From NCBI RefSeq assembly GCF_000832985.1, contig NZ_CP009920.1, positions 930,001-994,000 of the forward strand: 64,000 nt of DNA. The letters are read 5' to 3'. Source of the DNA: Priestia megaterium NBRC 15308 = ATCC 14581. Its GTDB lineage: Bacteria; Bacillota; Bacilli; Bacillales; Bacillaceae_H. The notes below the pieces were generated by a model. That model was not told the DNA's origin and ran no database searches. It saw nothing but the letters and a program-made list of their open reading frames with translations. Both the position numbers and the translations under genes were made by a program. Positions within the stretch are counted from its first letter, which is position 1. Every line of letters begins with the position of its first letter. Shown piece by piece: positions 1 to 9,113 of this stretch.

Positions 1-300
1 CATACCGATAGCAAACCCATCTCCATCGCCGCCAGATGCGATAACGGTTAAGTCACGATTAGCCATTTTTACACCTTGAGCGATTGGAAGCGCACGTCCG
101 TGAATACCGTGAAAACCATATGAATTAATATAACCAGAGATACGTCCAGAACATCCAATACCTGAAATAACAGCAAGCTCATGAGGTTCTAAACCTACGT
201 TAGCAGATGCGCGTTGAATGGCTGCTTGTACGGAGAAATCTCCACACCCCGGACACCAGTTAGGTTTTACACTGTTACGAAAATCTTTAAACGTTGCCAT
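1..300 (-). CDS. korB: 2-oxoacid:ferredoxin oxidoreductase beta subunit (KorB), partial
   Basis: Only the first 100 codons are present; the gene runs off the left edge. The product would be the thiamine-diphosphate subunit that decarboxylates a 2-oxoacid, probably 2-oxoglutarate, and passes electrons to ferredoxin. Seen: a WCPGCGDF motif at residues 15-22 and the IGCSGR stretch at 48-53, both typical of this subunit, and the GDGDG diphosphate/Mg-binding motif at 91-95. The ATG at 298-300 lies inside the end of korA (14-bp overlap) behind an AAGGAGA ribosome site, so the two subunits are translationally coupled. The substrate is inferred from the pairing with a fused alpha/gamma korA. Confidence 0.93.
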   Translation of the reverse strand, partial: MATFKDFRNSVKPNWCPGCGDFSVQAAIQRASANVGLEPHELAVISGIGCSGRISGYINSYGFHGIHGRALPIAQGVKMANRDLTVIASGGDGDGFAIGM

Positions 301-2044
301 TTAACACAAACATCTCCTTACTTTTTGCGTATACTTCTTGCGGAAGAAATGGATTTCCATCATACTTCAATACGCTTTGAATTTTATCATGACTTGCAAT
401 ATTCATTTTTAAAATATTAGCAAGCTGTCCAGTAGCATTGTTTTCAACGACGACTACTTTTTTAGCTCCTTGCACGTAAGGAAGCAGTTCGTCAGCTGGG
501 AAAGGATGAATTAAACGAATGTGAGCGTGATTTACTCTTATACCGTCCTGTTCCAAACGTTCCATTGCCTCTTCAATAACTCCACGCGTCGAATTAAATC
601 CAACAAATAAAATATCAGACTCTTTTTCATGAGAGTGAACATGAATTGGCGTATTAAAACGAATTCCTTTTGTTTTACGAAGACGCTTATTCATTTGATC
701 ATCGCGGTTCACCGGAGATTCAGATGGCTTTCCTGTCTCATCATGTTCTACTCCCGTTACGTGATGAATTCCATGCTTCATTCCTGGAATGACGCGTGGT
801 GATACACCGTCTTCTGTTACGCGGTAGCGCTTGTAGTACTGTTTTTCTTCCAGCTCTTCTAGCTCTCCTTGGTGAAGCTTACCGCGGCGGATTTCAACGC
901 GGTTATAGTCAAGCGGTTCTACTGATTGCTTCCCAAGTGAAAGCTGTAAATCCGTTAGCATAATAACTGGACACTGATATTCTTCTGCTAAGTTAAACGC
1001 TTCAATCGTATCGTAGAATGCTTCTTCAACCGTACTTGGCGCCATGACGATCTTCGGAATTTCACCGTGCGTACCGTAAATCATAGCCATTAAATCAGAC
1101 TGTTCTTGCTTAGTTGGAAGCCCTGTACTAGGACCGCCGCGCTGCGTATCGATAATCACAACAGGCTGCTCAGTGATACCCGCTAATCCAATCGACTCCA
1201 TCATTAAGGATAAACCTGGTCCAGCTGATGCTGTCAGCGCGCGTACGCCTGCATAGTTAGCTCCGATAGCCATCGTACATGCTGCGATTTCATCTTCTGT
1301 TTGAATAACGGTTCCACCGAATTGAGGAAGCTTTTTAATTAAGTATTCCATGATTTCTGAAGCAGGGGTAATTGGATATGCTGGCATAAAACGAGCCCCA
1401 CCGGCTAAAGCACCTAGCGCAATGGCATCGTTTCCAATCATAAACATACGTTTTTTACCATCCGCTGGATCTAGTTTCATTGTTTCTAATTGTTCGCCTA
1501 GCTGTTCACGAATGTAATCTGCACCTTTTTTAATAGCTTCCATGTTTTTTTGTACAACTTTTTGGCCCTTTTTACCGAAGATTTCAAGTACTACTTCTTC
1601 AAATACTTCTGTGTCAATATGAAGCACAGCACTTGAAGCGCCTACAGCAACCATGTTCTTCATTAGCGACGTTCCTAATTCCGTTGCAATTTCCGTAAAC
1701 GGAACAGCATATAGCGTAGCAGTTGTACATGTTTCGGGCAGACTTGGGTTGAATTTCGCATCTGCAATTACAACGCCTCCTACGCGCAGCTCATGGACGT
1801 TTACATCGATTGTTTCCTGATCGAACGCAACTAAAATATCCAAATCATCTGACACAGATCGAACTTGAGTTGTACTCACTCGAATCTTATTATTTGTATG
1901 TCCACCTTTGATACGAGAAGAAAAATGACGATAGCCGTATAAGTAATAACCTAATCGATTTAAAGCGGTTGAAAAAATTTCTCCCGTACTTTCGATTCCC
2001 TCACCCTGCTGTCCGCCAACTTTCCATGAAAGTTGCTGTACCAT
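287..2044 (-). CDS. korA: 2-oxoacid:ferredoxin oxidoreductase alpha subunit (KorA), gamma-alpha fusion
   Basis: 585 aa partner of korB. Seen: residues about 1-190 resemble the gamma (pyruvate/ketoisovalerate oxidoreductase catalytic) domain, and from about residue 220 the alpha subunit begins with an AYPITPASE motif, followed by the transketolase-C-like domain at the C terminus. Fusion of gamma to alpha is normal for KorA-type enzymes in Bacillus and many other bacteria. The enzyme would act in the cytoplasm, in a ferredoxin-dependent branch of 2-oxoglutarate metabolism. The ATG is preceded by AAAGGAG at good spacing. A cre-like site upstream suggests carbon catabolite control. The exact 2-oxoacid used cannot be read from the sequence. 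Confidence 0.92.
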   Translation of the reverse strand: MVQQLSWKVGGQQGEGIESTGEIFSTALNRLGYYLYGYRHFSSRIKGGHTNNKIRVSTTQVRSVSDDLDILVAFDQETIDVNVHELRVGGVVIADAKFNPSLPETCTTATLYAVPFTEIATELGTSLMKNMVAVGASSAVLHIDTEVFEEVVLEIFGKKGQKVVQKNMEAIKKGADYIREQLGEQLETMKLDPADGKKRMFMIGNDAIALGALAGGARFMPAYPITPASEIMEYLIKKLPQFGGTVIQTEDEIAACTMAIGANYAGVRALTASAGPGLSLMMESIGLAGITEQPVVIIDTQRGGPSTGLPTKQEQSDLMAMIYGTHGEIPKIVMAPSTVEEAFYDTIEAFNLAEEYQCPVIMLTDLQLSLGKQSVEPLDYNRVEIRRGKLHQGELEELEEKQYYKRYRVTEDGVSPRVIPGMKHGIHHVTGVEHDETGKPSESPVNRDDQMNKRLRKTKGIRFNTPIHVHSHEKESDILFVGFNSTRGVIEEAMERLEQDGIRVNHAHIRLIHPFPADELLPYVQGAKKVVVVENNATGQLANILKMNIASHDKIQSVLKYDGNPFLPQEVYAKSKEMFVLNGNV

Positions 2045-2118
2045 AAATCAACGCCACTCCTTTAATTGCTCATAATATAGAAATCTATTTTATTGATAAA
2101 AACTGAAAAAAGTAAATT

Positions 2119-2132
2119 AGCAAACGATTTCA
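2119..2132 (-). promoter_or_regulatory. Candidate cre site (CcpA) upstream of korA
   Basis: On the minus strand the 14 bases read TGAAATCGTTTGCT and match the Bacillus cre consensus TGWAARCGYTWNCW at all positions but one. The site lies about 75-90 bases upstream of the korA start. CcpA control of a TCA-linked enzyme would make sense, but only the motif supports it. Confidence 0.5.
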
Positions 2133-2382
2133 TTTGCTTCTGCATTTCACGAACCAAAATCATCTGCAAAACTCCCACAGCACCTTGCCGCTGTGCAGGA
2201 TACGTTTCTGCTTGAACAGCTCCATAATCCGTTTTCAATTTTATTCCGATTGCCAGAAAAATGCAACCCTTTCCATTGAATTCTCAATCGTTTTAATTAT
2301 ATTTATATTTAATGAATAAGATGAAGTTTTTTAATGATCTTTTCTGCCTTCACATGAGGCATTAGTATATAAATAACTTCTA

Positions 2383-2421
2383 TAAAAAAGAGCTTTTCCA
2401 AGAAGAAAAAGCTCTTTTTTT
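2383..2421 (-). terminator. Terminator after the dipeptidase gene
   Basis: Inverted repeat AAAGAGCTTTT / AAAAGCTCTTT directly after the stop codon, followed on the minus strand by a T-run. A canonical intrinsic terminator. Confidence 0.85.
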
Positions 2422-2422
2422 A

Positions 2423-3340
2423 TTAGCTGCATACGCGATCAGCAAAGTTTTGAAACAGAAAACGTTTTACCTGCTCCTCAGTGTAATGCTTAAGGAGTTC
2501 TTCGATTAAATTCGTATACTGTTCATATCTTCCGAGACGATGAACCGTTTTGTCAATGCCGTCAAAGTCAGAGCCAAAACCAACGGAGTATTCGCCTCCT
2601 CTTTCACACATGTAATCAAGATGACGGATCACATCCTCTATTTGCGCTTTGGCAGAACTCGTTAAAAATTCAGGCACAAACGTAATGCCAATCACGCCGT
2701 TTCGCTTTATTAAAGCATGAATTTGATCGTCTCTTAAATTCCGCGGGTGAGAACACAATACGTGTGAATTGGAATGAGTAGCCACTACATATTGTGCTAG
2801 CTCAATCACATCCCAAAAACCTCTTACCGATAAATGAGATACATCCGTCCACACTTTATGTTCATTATTCAATTCAACAACTTCTCTTCCAAAAGAAGAT
2901 AACCCTGCGCCTCGAGGTTCTAAAATACCGTCACACACGGCATTGCTATAATTCCATGTCAAACCTACTGAACGTACACCCAGTAAAAAAAGCGTCTTTA
3001 AGCGAACTAAACTTGTATCAATGGCATCGCACCCTTCAAGCGTCAGCATTGCTCCTATTTCACCTTTTTTCAAGCTATCTATATCGCGTTTTGAACGAAC
3101 CCATTTCACACCGGGAAGCGACAAAATATGACTCTGAAACAGCTGTATCATTTCTAACGCAACATCAAAGCGCTGAGCTGCCGGAACTGCTTCTGGAATA
3201 TAAATAGCGAATAGCTGAACTTTCCCATTTGCTTTTTTTATTCCTTCTAACGTCACATGCAGCGCTGAATCATATGTAAAAGATAAACGTTTATTTAACC
3301 AGAGCTTCATCAATACATCACAATGAGCATCAAATATCAC
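2423..3340 (-). CDS. Membrane dipeptidase (renal dipeptidase family, peptidase M19)
   Basis: About 305 aa. Zinc peptidase that hydrolyses dipeptides. Seen: the DAHCD metal-binding motif near the N terminus, an LEGCD stretch with the bridging glutamate, and later ATHSN and CSHPRN histidines, together with a C-terminal FGSDFDG segment, as in M19 enzymes. The frame is open 27 bases further upstream, but I chose the GTG at 3338-3340 because AAAGGGGTG lies just ahead of it and the protein then starts four residues before the metal motif. The spoVS terminator ends only about 25 bases upstream, leaving no room for a separate promoter, so expression may rely on readthrough or on a promoter overlapping the terminator. 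There is no signal peptide despite the family name. Confidence 0.88.
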   Translation of the reverse strand: MIFDAHCDVLMKLWLNKRLSFTYDSALHVTLEGIKKANGKVQLFAIYIPEAVPAAQRFDVALEMIQLFQSHILSLPGVKWVRSKRDIDSLKKGEIGAMLTLEGCDAIDTSLVRLKTLFLLGVRSVGLTWNYSNAVCDGILEPRGAGLSSFGREVVELNNEHKVWTDVSHLSVRGFWDVIELAQYVVATHSNSHVLCSHPRNLRDDQIHALIKRNGVIGITFVPEFLTSSAKAQIEDVIRHLDYMCERGGEYSVGFGSDFDGIDKTVHRLGRYEQYTNLIEELLKHYTEEQVKRFLFQNFADRVCS

Positions 3341-3365
3341 AACCCACACCCCTTTAACTCTATAC

Positions 3366-3402
3366 AAAAAGGACCTGTTTGGCTTCTATGCTTTACAGGT
3401 CC
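3366..3402 (-). terminator. Terminator between spoVS and the dipeptidase gene
   Basis: Stem GGACCTGT (3371-3378) with ACAGGTCC (3395-3402), followed on the minus strand by a five-T run, just past the spoVS stop. Confidence 0.8.
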
Positions 3403-3415
3403 GTGGTTTTTATAA

Positions 3416-3676
3416 TTATCGCGGCTCTACAATTAATTTAATGGCTGTTCGCTCTTCTCCATCAATTTGAATATCTGTAAAAGCTGGGATGCAGATTAAA
3501 TCAACCCCACTTGGTGCAACGAACCCTCTTGCGATTGCTACAGCTTTTACTGCTTGGTTAAGCGCCCCGGCCCCAATGGCTTGAATTTCTGCTGCGCCGC
3601 GTTCGCGCAGCACGCCTGCTAAGGCACCAGCAACTGAATTTGGATTAGACTTTGCTGAAACTTTTAATATTTCCAT
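3416..3676 (-). CDS. spoVS: Stage V sporulation protein S
   Basis: 86 aa, the usual SpoVS length, with the highly conserved N-terminal segment (VSAKSNPNSVAGALAG) and the VAIARG segment of this Alba-like family. In B. subtilis loss of SpoVS affects spore coat assembly and septation; its biochemical role is not settled. The ATG is preceded by AAGGAGGAG. A sigma-H-type promoter lies about 75 bases upstream and a terminator follows, so the gene is probably transcribed mainly by itself. Its position next to ymdB and rny matches B. subtilis. Confidence 0.97.
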   Translation of the reverse strand: MEILKVSAKSNPNSVAGALAGVLRERGAAEIQAIGAGALNQAVKAVAIARGFVAPSGVDLICIPAFTDIQIDGEERTAIKLIVEPR

Positions 3677-3755
3677 ATCTAGCTCCTCCTTATTCTTTAC
3701 AATGTATGATGAGAGATCATTAGACCAATGACTTAATTGATTTCAATGTTACTAT

Positions 3756-3783
3756 ATTCACGATATGTCAAACGTATTCCTGC
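3756..3783 (-). promoter_or_regulatory. Sigma-H-type promoter of spoVS
   Basis: Minus strand: GCAGGAATA (3775-3783) fits the sigma-H -35 consensus RnAGGAwWW, a 12-base spacer follows, then CGTGAAT (3756-3762) fits RnnGAAT except for its first base. spoVS is a known sigma-H gene in B. subtilis. Confidence 0.75.
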
Positions 3784-3854
3784 TTGTTTTTCCTAAATAT
3801 TCAAAAACTTATATTTCTACACCTTTCTTTTTTCTTTTTACGTTTTTGACAAAA

Positions 3855-3895
3855 TAAAAAAGCCAACGTATCGTCTTTCGACACATTGACTTTTT
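3855..3895 (-). terminator. Terminator after ymdB
   Basis: A 17-base stem with three G-T wobbles and a short loop (CTTT on the plus strand), flanked by A/T runs, directly after the ymdB stop. Confidence 0.8.
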
Positions 3896-3899
3896 CCCT

Positions 3900-4697
3900 T
3901 TATTCAAAAAACGGATGGTCTTCGTTAATTAAAATTCGCTCTGTTTTTGTTGCTTTCCCCGTCTTTTGATCAATATCGATAACGATTCCACTAAGCTGCG
4001 TTCTTCCTTCTTTTGGCACTTCAAATCGAACAGGAAGAGACGTTAAAAAACGCTTAATAACAGCTTCGCGCTCCATCCCTAAAATGCCGTCATATGGTCC
4101 CGTCATTCCTACGTCAGAGATGTAGGCTGTTCCTTTTGGCAATATACGATTGTCAGCTGTTTGAACATGCGTATGAGTGCCGACAACAGCGCTGACACGA
4201 CCGTCCACATACCAGCTAATCGCTTGCTTTTCACTTGTTGTTTCAGCATGAAAATCAATAAAAATGAGCGGAGTGCGCTGACGTGCTTCTTCAATCATTT
4301 CATCCGCTTTTTGAAATGGACAATCAAGCGGAGCCATAAACGTGCGCCCTTGTAAATTAATCACGGCTACCTCAAGCTGATTGTACGTAAAATACGTAAT
4401 TCCCTTGCCGGGTGTACCTTCAGGAAAATTAGCTGGACGAACAAGATTTTTTGCATCGTCAATAAAATCAAAAATTTCACGTTTGTCCCACGCGTGGTTA
4501 CCAAGGGTAATAATATTAGCCCCTGCTTGCAAGAACTGACGATAAATCTTTTCAGTAATGCCTTTTCCTGAAGCTGCATTTTCTCCATTCACAATTGTAA
4601 GTCCCGGAGAGTATTTTCTTTTTAATCTTGGTAAATATTCTTCAACCATTTCACGGCCTGGAGAACCAACTACGTCTCCAATAAATAAAATTCTCAT
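3900..4697 (-). CDS. ymdB: YmdB metallophosphoesterase (2',3'-cNMP phosphodiesterase)
   Basis: 265 aa. In B. subtilis YmdB hydrolyses 2',3'-cyclic nucleotides and influences biofilm and motility gene expression. Seen: FIGDVVGSPGR at the N terminus with the first metal ligand, NGENAASG, GNHAWD, DFHAETTSEK and the VGTHTHVQTAD histidine cluster, which together make the metallophosphoesterase site. The start is the ATG at 4695-4697 behind AGGAGCT; an upstream in-frame ATG has no ribosome site. It follows rny by about 80 bases, with a terminator between the two. Confidence 0.95.
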   Translation of the reverse strand: MRILFIGDVVGSPGREMVEEYLPRLKRKYSPGLTIVNGENAASGKGITEKIYRQFLQAGANIITLGNHAWDKREIFDFIDDAKNLVRPANFPEGTPGKGITYFTYNQLEVAVINLQGRTFMAPLDCPFQKADEMIEEARQRTPLIFIDFHAETTSEKQAISWYVDGRVSAVVGTHTHVQTADNRILPKGTAYISDVGMTGPYDGILGMEREAVIKRFLTSLPVRFEVPKEGRTQLSGIVIDIDQKTGKATKTERILINEDHPFFE

Positions 4698-4743
4698 GTA
4701 AAAGCTCCTATACTTCATTCTTAATCTGCATCTTCATCTCTAC

Positions 4744-4773
4744 GAAAAAAAATAAAGTGGCGAAACGCCACTT
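4744..4773 (-). terminator. Terminator after rny
   Basis: Stem AAGTGGCG (4755-4762) and CGCCACTT (4766-4773) with a three-base loop and a T-rich tail on the minus strand. Confidence 0.9.
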
Positions 4774-4778
4774 CATTT

Positions 4779-6338
4779 TTATTTTGCATACTCTACTGCT
4801 CTTGTTTCACGAATAACGGTTACTTTGATGTGGCCAGGATAATCCAGCTCATCTTCAATTCGTTTTCGGATATCTCGAGCAAGTCGATGCGCTTCTAGAT
4901 CACCAATCGTATCTGGTTTCACCATAATACGAACTTCACGCCCTGCTTGAATCGCAAATGATTTTTCAACGCCTTCATAAGACTCTGAAATTTCTTCTAA
5001 CTTTTCAAGACGACGAATGTAGTTTTCTAATGTCTCACTACGAGCACCTGGTCTTGCAGCAGATAATGCATCCGCTGCTGCAACTAGTACAGCAATGATT
5101 GATGTTGGTTCTGTATCTCCATGGTGAGAAGCAATCGCGTTAATAACAACCGGATGTTCTTTATACTTTGTAGCTAATTCAACACCGATTTCTACGTGAC
5201 TTCCTTCTACCTCATGATCAATTGCTTTACCAATATCATGTAACAATCCTGCTCGTTTGGCTAACGTTTCATCTTCACCTAATTCAGCAGCCATAAGTCC
5301 TGATAAATGCGCTACTTCCATTGAATGTTTCAGCACATTTTGACCATAGCTTGTTCTGAATTTTAAGCGACCAAGAATTTTCATCAAGTCTGGGTGCAAC
5401 CCGTGAACACCGACTTCAAACGTCGTTTGTTCACCAACTTCACGAATATATTCGTCCACTTCACGGCGAGATTTTTCAACCATTTCTTCAATACGCGCGG
5501 GATGGATACGACCATCTTGAACGAGTTTATCAAGTGCAATTCTTGCTGTCTCACGACGAATTGGGTCAAATCCTGATAAAATAACTGCTTCTGGCGTATC
5601 ATCAATAATAAGATCAATTCCTGTCAAAGTTTCAAGCGTACGGATGTTTCGACCTTCTCGACCGATAATTCGGCCTTTCATTTCGTCATTTGGCAAGTTA
5701 ACAACTGAGACAGTCGTTTCAGCAACATGATCTGCTGCGCAACGCTGAATAGCAAGTGAAAGAATTTCTTTCGCCTTTTTATCGGCGTCTTCTTTTGCAC
5801 GGTTTTCTGTTTCTTTTACCATTATTGCAATGTCGTGGGAAAGTTCATTTTCAACACGATCTAAAATAATCGCTCTTGCATCTTCTCTTGTTAAGCTTGA
5901 AATGCGCTCTAGCTCTGTTTGCTGTGCACGTACTACTTCTTCAACTTTGCTTTCCATCTCTTCAATATGCTGTTGTTTAACAGTAAGAGAATCATCTTTC
6001 TTTTCAAGTAACGCTTCACGTTTATCAAGTGATTCGTCTTTACGATCAAGATTTTCCTCTTTTTGCATTAATCGATTTTCTTGTTTTTGAAGTTCTGCTC
6101 GACGATCACGAATATCTTGTTCTGCCTCTGTACGAAGCTGATGGATTTCATCCTTCGCTTCTAGTAAAGCTTCTTTTTTCAAAGCTTCCGCCTCGCGGGT
6201 TCCTTCATCAATAATTTGTTCTGCACTAGACTTTGCTCCCGCAATTTTAGCTTCAGCAATCGATTTACAAACAAAAAAGCCAACAACTGCACCGACGATT
6301 AGGCCAAGCAAAGCGAAGATGATTGTATTAGTATCCAT
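4779..6338 (-). CDS. rny: Ribonuclease Y
   Basis: 519 aa, close to the 520 aa of B. subtilis RNase Y, the membrane-anchored endonuclease that initiates much mRNA decay. Seen: one N-terminal membrane helix (about residues 3-25), a long charged coiled coil rich in E, K and R to about 200, a KH domain with [12 protein letters not shown], and an HD domain with the HDIGKA metal motif. Two adjacent ATGs exist; I chose the second (6336-6338), seven bases after GGAGG. A strong sigma-A promoter lies upstream and a terminator follows. A longer in-frame start exists but would put charged residues before the membrane helix and lacks a ribosome site. Confidence 0.97.
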   Translation of the reverse strand: MDTNTIIFALLGLIVGAVVGFFVCKSIAEAKIAGAKSSAEQIIDEGTREAEALKKEALLEAKDEIHQLRTEAEQDIRDRRAELQKQENRLMQKEENLDRKDESLDKREALLEKKDDSLTVKQQHIEEMESKVEEVVRAQQTELERISSLTREDARAIILDRVENELSHDIAIMVKETENRAKEDADKKAKEILSLAIQRCAADHVAETTVSVVNLPNDEMKGRIIGREGRNIRTLETLTGIDLIIDDTPEAVILSGFDPIRRETARIALDKLVQDGRIHPARIEEMVEKSRREVDEYIREVGEQTTFEVGVHGLHPDLMKILGRLKFRTSYGQNVLKHSMEVAHLSGLMAAELGEDETLAKRAGLLHDIGKAIDHEVEGSHVEIGVELATKYKEHPVVINAIASHHGDTEPTSIIAVLVAAADALSAARPGARSETLENYIRRLEKLEEISESYEGVEKSFAIQAGREVRIMVKPDTIGDLEAHRLARDIRKRIEDELDYPGHIKVTVIRETRAVEYAK

Positions 6339-6472
6339 CATTTCACCTCCCCTTGCTATAAACTTGTAAGTTTTAAATTTCATGTCGGCATGTACATCGT
6401 ATTCACCTTTCAATATACACACAAAGGCTTTTAAACGCTAAAATGTTTTAAAAAGGGAAAATATACATCTTA

Positions 6473-6501
6473 ATTGTAAATCTGTGCATTTTTATTGTCA
6501 A
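6473..6501 (-). promoter_or_regulatory. Sigma-A promoter of rny
   Basis: Minus strand TTGACA (6496-6501), 17-base spacer, TACAAT (6473-6478). This leaves a leader of roughly 130 bases before the rny start. Confidence 0.75.
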
Positions 6502-6564
6502 GCCTGCCTCTACAGTATATATTGAAATTTCGTATGTTACTTTTCTAGCATTAACAATTTTTAC

Positions 6565-6605
6565 AAAAAAAAGACCCCTTCTTTGAAATAGAGGAGTCTT
6601 TTTTT
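6565..6605 (-). terminator. Terminator after recA
   Basis: Inverted repeat AAAAAGACTCCTC / GAAGGGGTCTTTTT with a wobble pair, T-run on the minus strand, a few bases past recA. Confidence 0.88.
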
Positions 6606-6618
6606 ATCTCGCAGCAAA

Positions 6619-7656
6619 TTAAATATTTAAATCGCCTTGATCGTCATCCTCAGGAGCTGGCTCTCCATCTTGGTCTAAACCATGATGTTCACGCACTTGT
6701 CCCGCAATTTCCTGACGAATATCAGTATTTTCTTTTAAGAATTGTTTTGCATTTTCACGACCTTGACCTAGACGCTCGTCATTATATGAATACCAAGATC
6801 CACTTTTTTGAACAATATCTAGTTCAGAAGCGATATCCAAAATTTCACCCTCTTTTGAAATACCTTCTCCGTACATAATATCTACTTCAGCAGCACGGAA
6901 AGGCGGAGCTACTTTGTTTTTCACAACTTTAATTCTTGTTTTGTTACCTACAATATCGTTTCCTTGCTTTAACTGCTCTGCACGACGCACTTCTAGACGC
7001 ACTGAAGAATAGAATTTAAGCGCACGTCCACCAGGAGTTGTTTCAGGATTACCAAACATAACGCCGACTTTTTCACGAATTTGGTTAATAAAGATAGCGA
7101 TTGTTTTAGACTTATTGATAGCTCCAGATAGTTTACGCAATGCTTGAGACATTAAACGAGCTTGTAGACCCACGTGAGAGTCTCCCATTTCTCCTTCAAT
7201 TTCCGCTTTTGGCACTAATGCTGCTACTGAGTCAACAACGATAATATCTACTGCACCGCTTCGAACTAAAGCTTCAGCGATTTCTAAAGCTTGTTCTCCC
7301 GTATCAGGCTGAGATAATAATAGCTCATCAATATTCACACCTAATTTTTGAGCATATACAGGATCTAACGCGTGCTCCGCATCGATAAATGCAGCCTGTC
7401 CGCCCTGCTGTTGAACTTCTGCAATCGCATGAAGAGCAACTGTTGTTTTACCTGAGCTTTCTGGACCATATACTTCAACTACACGTCCACGTGGATATCC
7501 ACCTACACCTAAGGCTATATCTAACGCTAATGAACCACTTGGAATTGTAGAAATTCTTTTTTCCGTTTGTTCACCTAATTTCATAATTGAACCTTTACCA
7601 AATTGCTTTTCAATTTGTTTTAAAGCCATATCAAGGGCTGCTTGACGATCGTTCAC
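6619..7656 (-). CDS. recA: Recombinase RecA
   Basis: 345 aa. DNA strand exchange protein and co-protease for LexA cleavage. Seen: Walker A GPESSGKT at residues 64-71, the [13 protein letters not shown] Walker B region, the [14 protein letters not shown] loop L2 region and an acidic C-terminal tail. The start is a GTG (7654-7656) behind GAGGAGG; no internal ATG gives a complete N terminus. It is monocistronic: a promoter with an SOS box is upstream and a terminator downstream. The pbpX gene found between recA and rny in B. subtilis is absent here. Confidence 0.99.
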   Translation of the reverse strand: MNDRQAALDMALKQIEKQFGKGSIMKLGEQTEKRISTIPSGSLALDIALGVGGYPRGRVVEVYGPESSGKTTVALHAIAEVQQQGGQAAFIDAEHALDPVYAQKLGVNIDELLLSQPDTGEQALEIAEALVRSGAVDIIVVDSVAALVPKAEIEGEMGDSHVGLQARLMSQALRKLSGAINKSKTIAIFINQIREKVGVMFGNPETTPGGRALKFYSSVRLEVRRAEQLKQGNDIVGNKTRIKVVKNKVAPPFRAAEVDIMYGEGISKEGEILDIASELDIVQKSGSWYSYNDERLGQGRENAKQFLKENTDIRQEIAGQVREHHGLDQDGEPAPEDDDQGDLNI

Positions 7657-7749
7657 TCAATTTCCTCCTCTATCTCTTTGAAATCATCTATAAACTGCAA
7701 ACTTACTACGATGTAGTAGCAATGTCGAATTAACAACTTTCTATAACTT

Positions 7750-7778
7750 ACTATACTAGTTTTTGAGTCGTTTGACAA
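7750..7778 (-). promoter_or_regulatory. Sigma-A promoter of recA
   Basis: Minus strand TTGTCA (7773-7778), 17-base spacer, TATAGT (7750-7755). The SOS box lies just upstream of the -35. Confidence 0.8.
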
Positions 7779-7786
7779 GCAAAAAG

Positions 7787-7800
7787 CGAATAAATGTTCG
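7787..7800 (-). promoter_or_regulatory. SOS box (LexA operator) of recA
   Basis: Minus strand CGAACATTTATTCG fits the Bacillus LexA site CGAACRNRYGTTYG in both outer half-sites, with changes near the centre. It lies 8 bases upstream of the recA -35, where LexA repression is expected. Confidence 0.8.
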
Positions 7801-7812
7801 TTTGTTATTTTA

Positions 7813-7853
7813 TAAAAAAAAGGCTGTTTTGGAAAAACCAAACAGCCTTTTTT
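7813..7853 (-). terminator. Terminator after cinA
   Basis: Stem AGGCTGTTT (7821-7829) with AAACAGCCT (7840-7848) and a T-run on the minus strand, just after cinA and upstream of the recA promoter. Confidence 0.9.
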
Positions 7854-7855
7854 CT

Positions 7856-9097
7856 TTATTTCTTTATCATCTTTAATACGTAATGACAGCCATAATTAAC
7901 CGTTCGTGAACGAATCCCCTGGCGGCTTCCAGATAGCTGCAGGCTGTAAACTTGAGGAGCTTGATCTTTATAGGCTACCCCTATATATACTGTTCCTACA
8001 GGATGTCCTTCTTGTTTGGAGGGTCCAGCTACACCTGTAAACCCGATGCCAATATCCGTTTTGCATAACTGTTGAATACGCTGAGCCATTTCAGCCGCGC
8101 ACTGCTCGCTAACGGCTCCGTACTGATTCAGCGTGTGTTCGCTCACTCCGAGAATATTTTGCTTGATTTCATAATGATAGGCGACCAGGCTGCCTTTTAC
8201 AGCTTCTCCAGCACCTGAAACAGATGTTAAACGTTCGCTGAATAAACCGCCGGTTAAACTTTCGGCTGAAGCAATCGTTAATCCTTGTGCCGTTAATTCT
8301 TTTACCAATTCATTATGTAAAGAAGTTGCTTCGTATCCATATAAATACTCGCCTACGCGCTCTGAAATGGTTTTTTCCATTTCGTCTAACATGCGCTGTG
8401 CTTCAGCAGCATCAGCGTGCTTAGCAGTTAAGCGAAGCGTCACTTCTCCATCTCCTGCTAGCGGCGCGATCGTCGGGTTGGTTTGCGCATCAAGCAAATC
8501 TTCAATTTCCGTCTCAAGCTGTGATTCCCCTATTCCGAAAAAGCGAAGAACGCGTGATTCAATACTTTCTTTTAATTCAAGCTTTTGAGCTAAAAATTCT
8601 TGACCATACGATTCATACATTGGATAAAGCTCTTTTGGAGGCCCGGGGAATAACATATAGTGTTTTCCCTCTACCGTAAGCCCCATACCTGGAGCCATTC
8701 CGTAATCGTTAGGGAGCACTGCCGAACCTTCTAGCACAATTGCCTGTTTTTTATTGTTAGGTGTCATGATACGATTTGACTGTTTAAAATAGGCTTCAAT
8801 GCTTTCAAGTGCTTCTGCATTTGTTGTCAGCTCTACTCCTAGCACACTCGCAATTGTTTCTTTTGTTAAGTCATCTTTTGTAGGACCAAGCCCGCCTGTG
8901 AAAATAATTAACTCTGCACGCGTTTGAGCTGTAGCAATCACTTCTTTTAAGCGCTGTGCATTATCTCCTACTACCGTATGATAGTAAACATTAATTCCAA
9001 GTTCGGCTAATTTTTTCGATAAATACTGAGCGTTTGTATTGGCAATTTGTCCAAGCAGCAGCTCAGAGCCGACTCCAATAATTTCAGCGTTCATCAT
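7856..9097 (-). CDS. cinA: CinA, competence/damage-inducible protein with nicotinamide-nucleotide amidase domain
   Basis: 413 aa, two domains. Residues about 1-170 are the MoaB/MoeA-like COG1058 domain ([32 protein letters not shown]). From about 255 to the end is the CinA amidase domain ([22 protein letters not shown]). Family members cleave NMN or handle ADP-ribose; in streptococci CinA is recruited with RecA during competence. The start is one of two adjacent ATGs; the second (9092-9094) has the slightly better spacing to GGAG. It sits between pgsA and recA as in B. subtilis. Confidence 0.96.
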   Translation of the reverse strand: MMNAEIIGVGSELLLGQIANTNAQYLSKKLAELGINVYYHTVVGDNAQRLKEVIATAQTRAELIIFTGGLGPTKDDLTKETIASVLGVELTTNAEALESIEAYFKQSNRIMTPNNKKQAIVLEGSAVLPNDYGMAPGMGLTVEGKHYMLFPGPPKELYPMYESYGQEFLAQKLELKESIESRVLRFFGIGESQLETEIEDLLDAQTNPTIAPLAGDGEVTLRLTAKHADAAEAQRMLDEMEKTISERVGEYLYGYEATSLHNELVKELTAQGLTIASAESLTGGLFSERLTSVSGAGEAVKGSLVAYHYEIKQNILGVSEHTLNQYGAVSEQCAAEMAQRIQQLCKTDIGIGFTGVAGPSKQEGHPVGTVYIGVAYKDQAPQVYSLQLSGSRQGIRSRTVNYGCHYVLKMIKK

Positions 9098-9113
9098 ATC
9101 ATCTCCATCTTAC

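Larger units (their letters stand above)
2045..2422. other. Intergenic region upstream of korA
   Basis: 378 bases without a gene. It holds the korA ribosome site, a weak sigma-A-like -10 (TATATT, 2074-2079) with a poor -35, a cre-like site at 2119-2132, and the terminator of the dipeptidase gene at its far end. Short open frames here lack ribosome sites and recognisable products. Nothing else was seen. Confidence 0.6.

Noticed and set aside
2134-2319. Small plus-strand open frame between korA and the dipeptidase gene
   Set aside because: No ribosome site, no recognisable protein features, and it is opposite in direction to all genes here.
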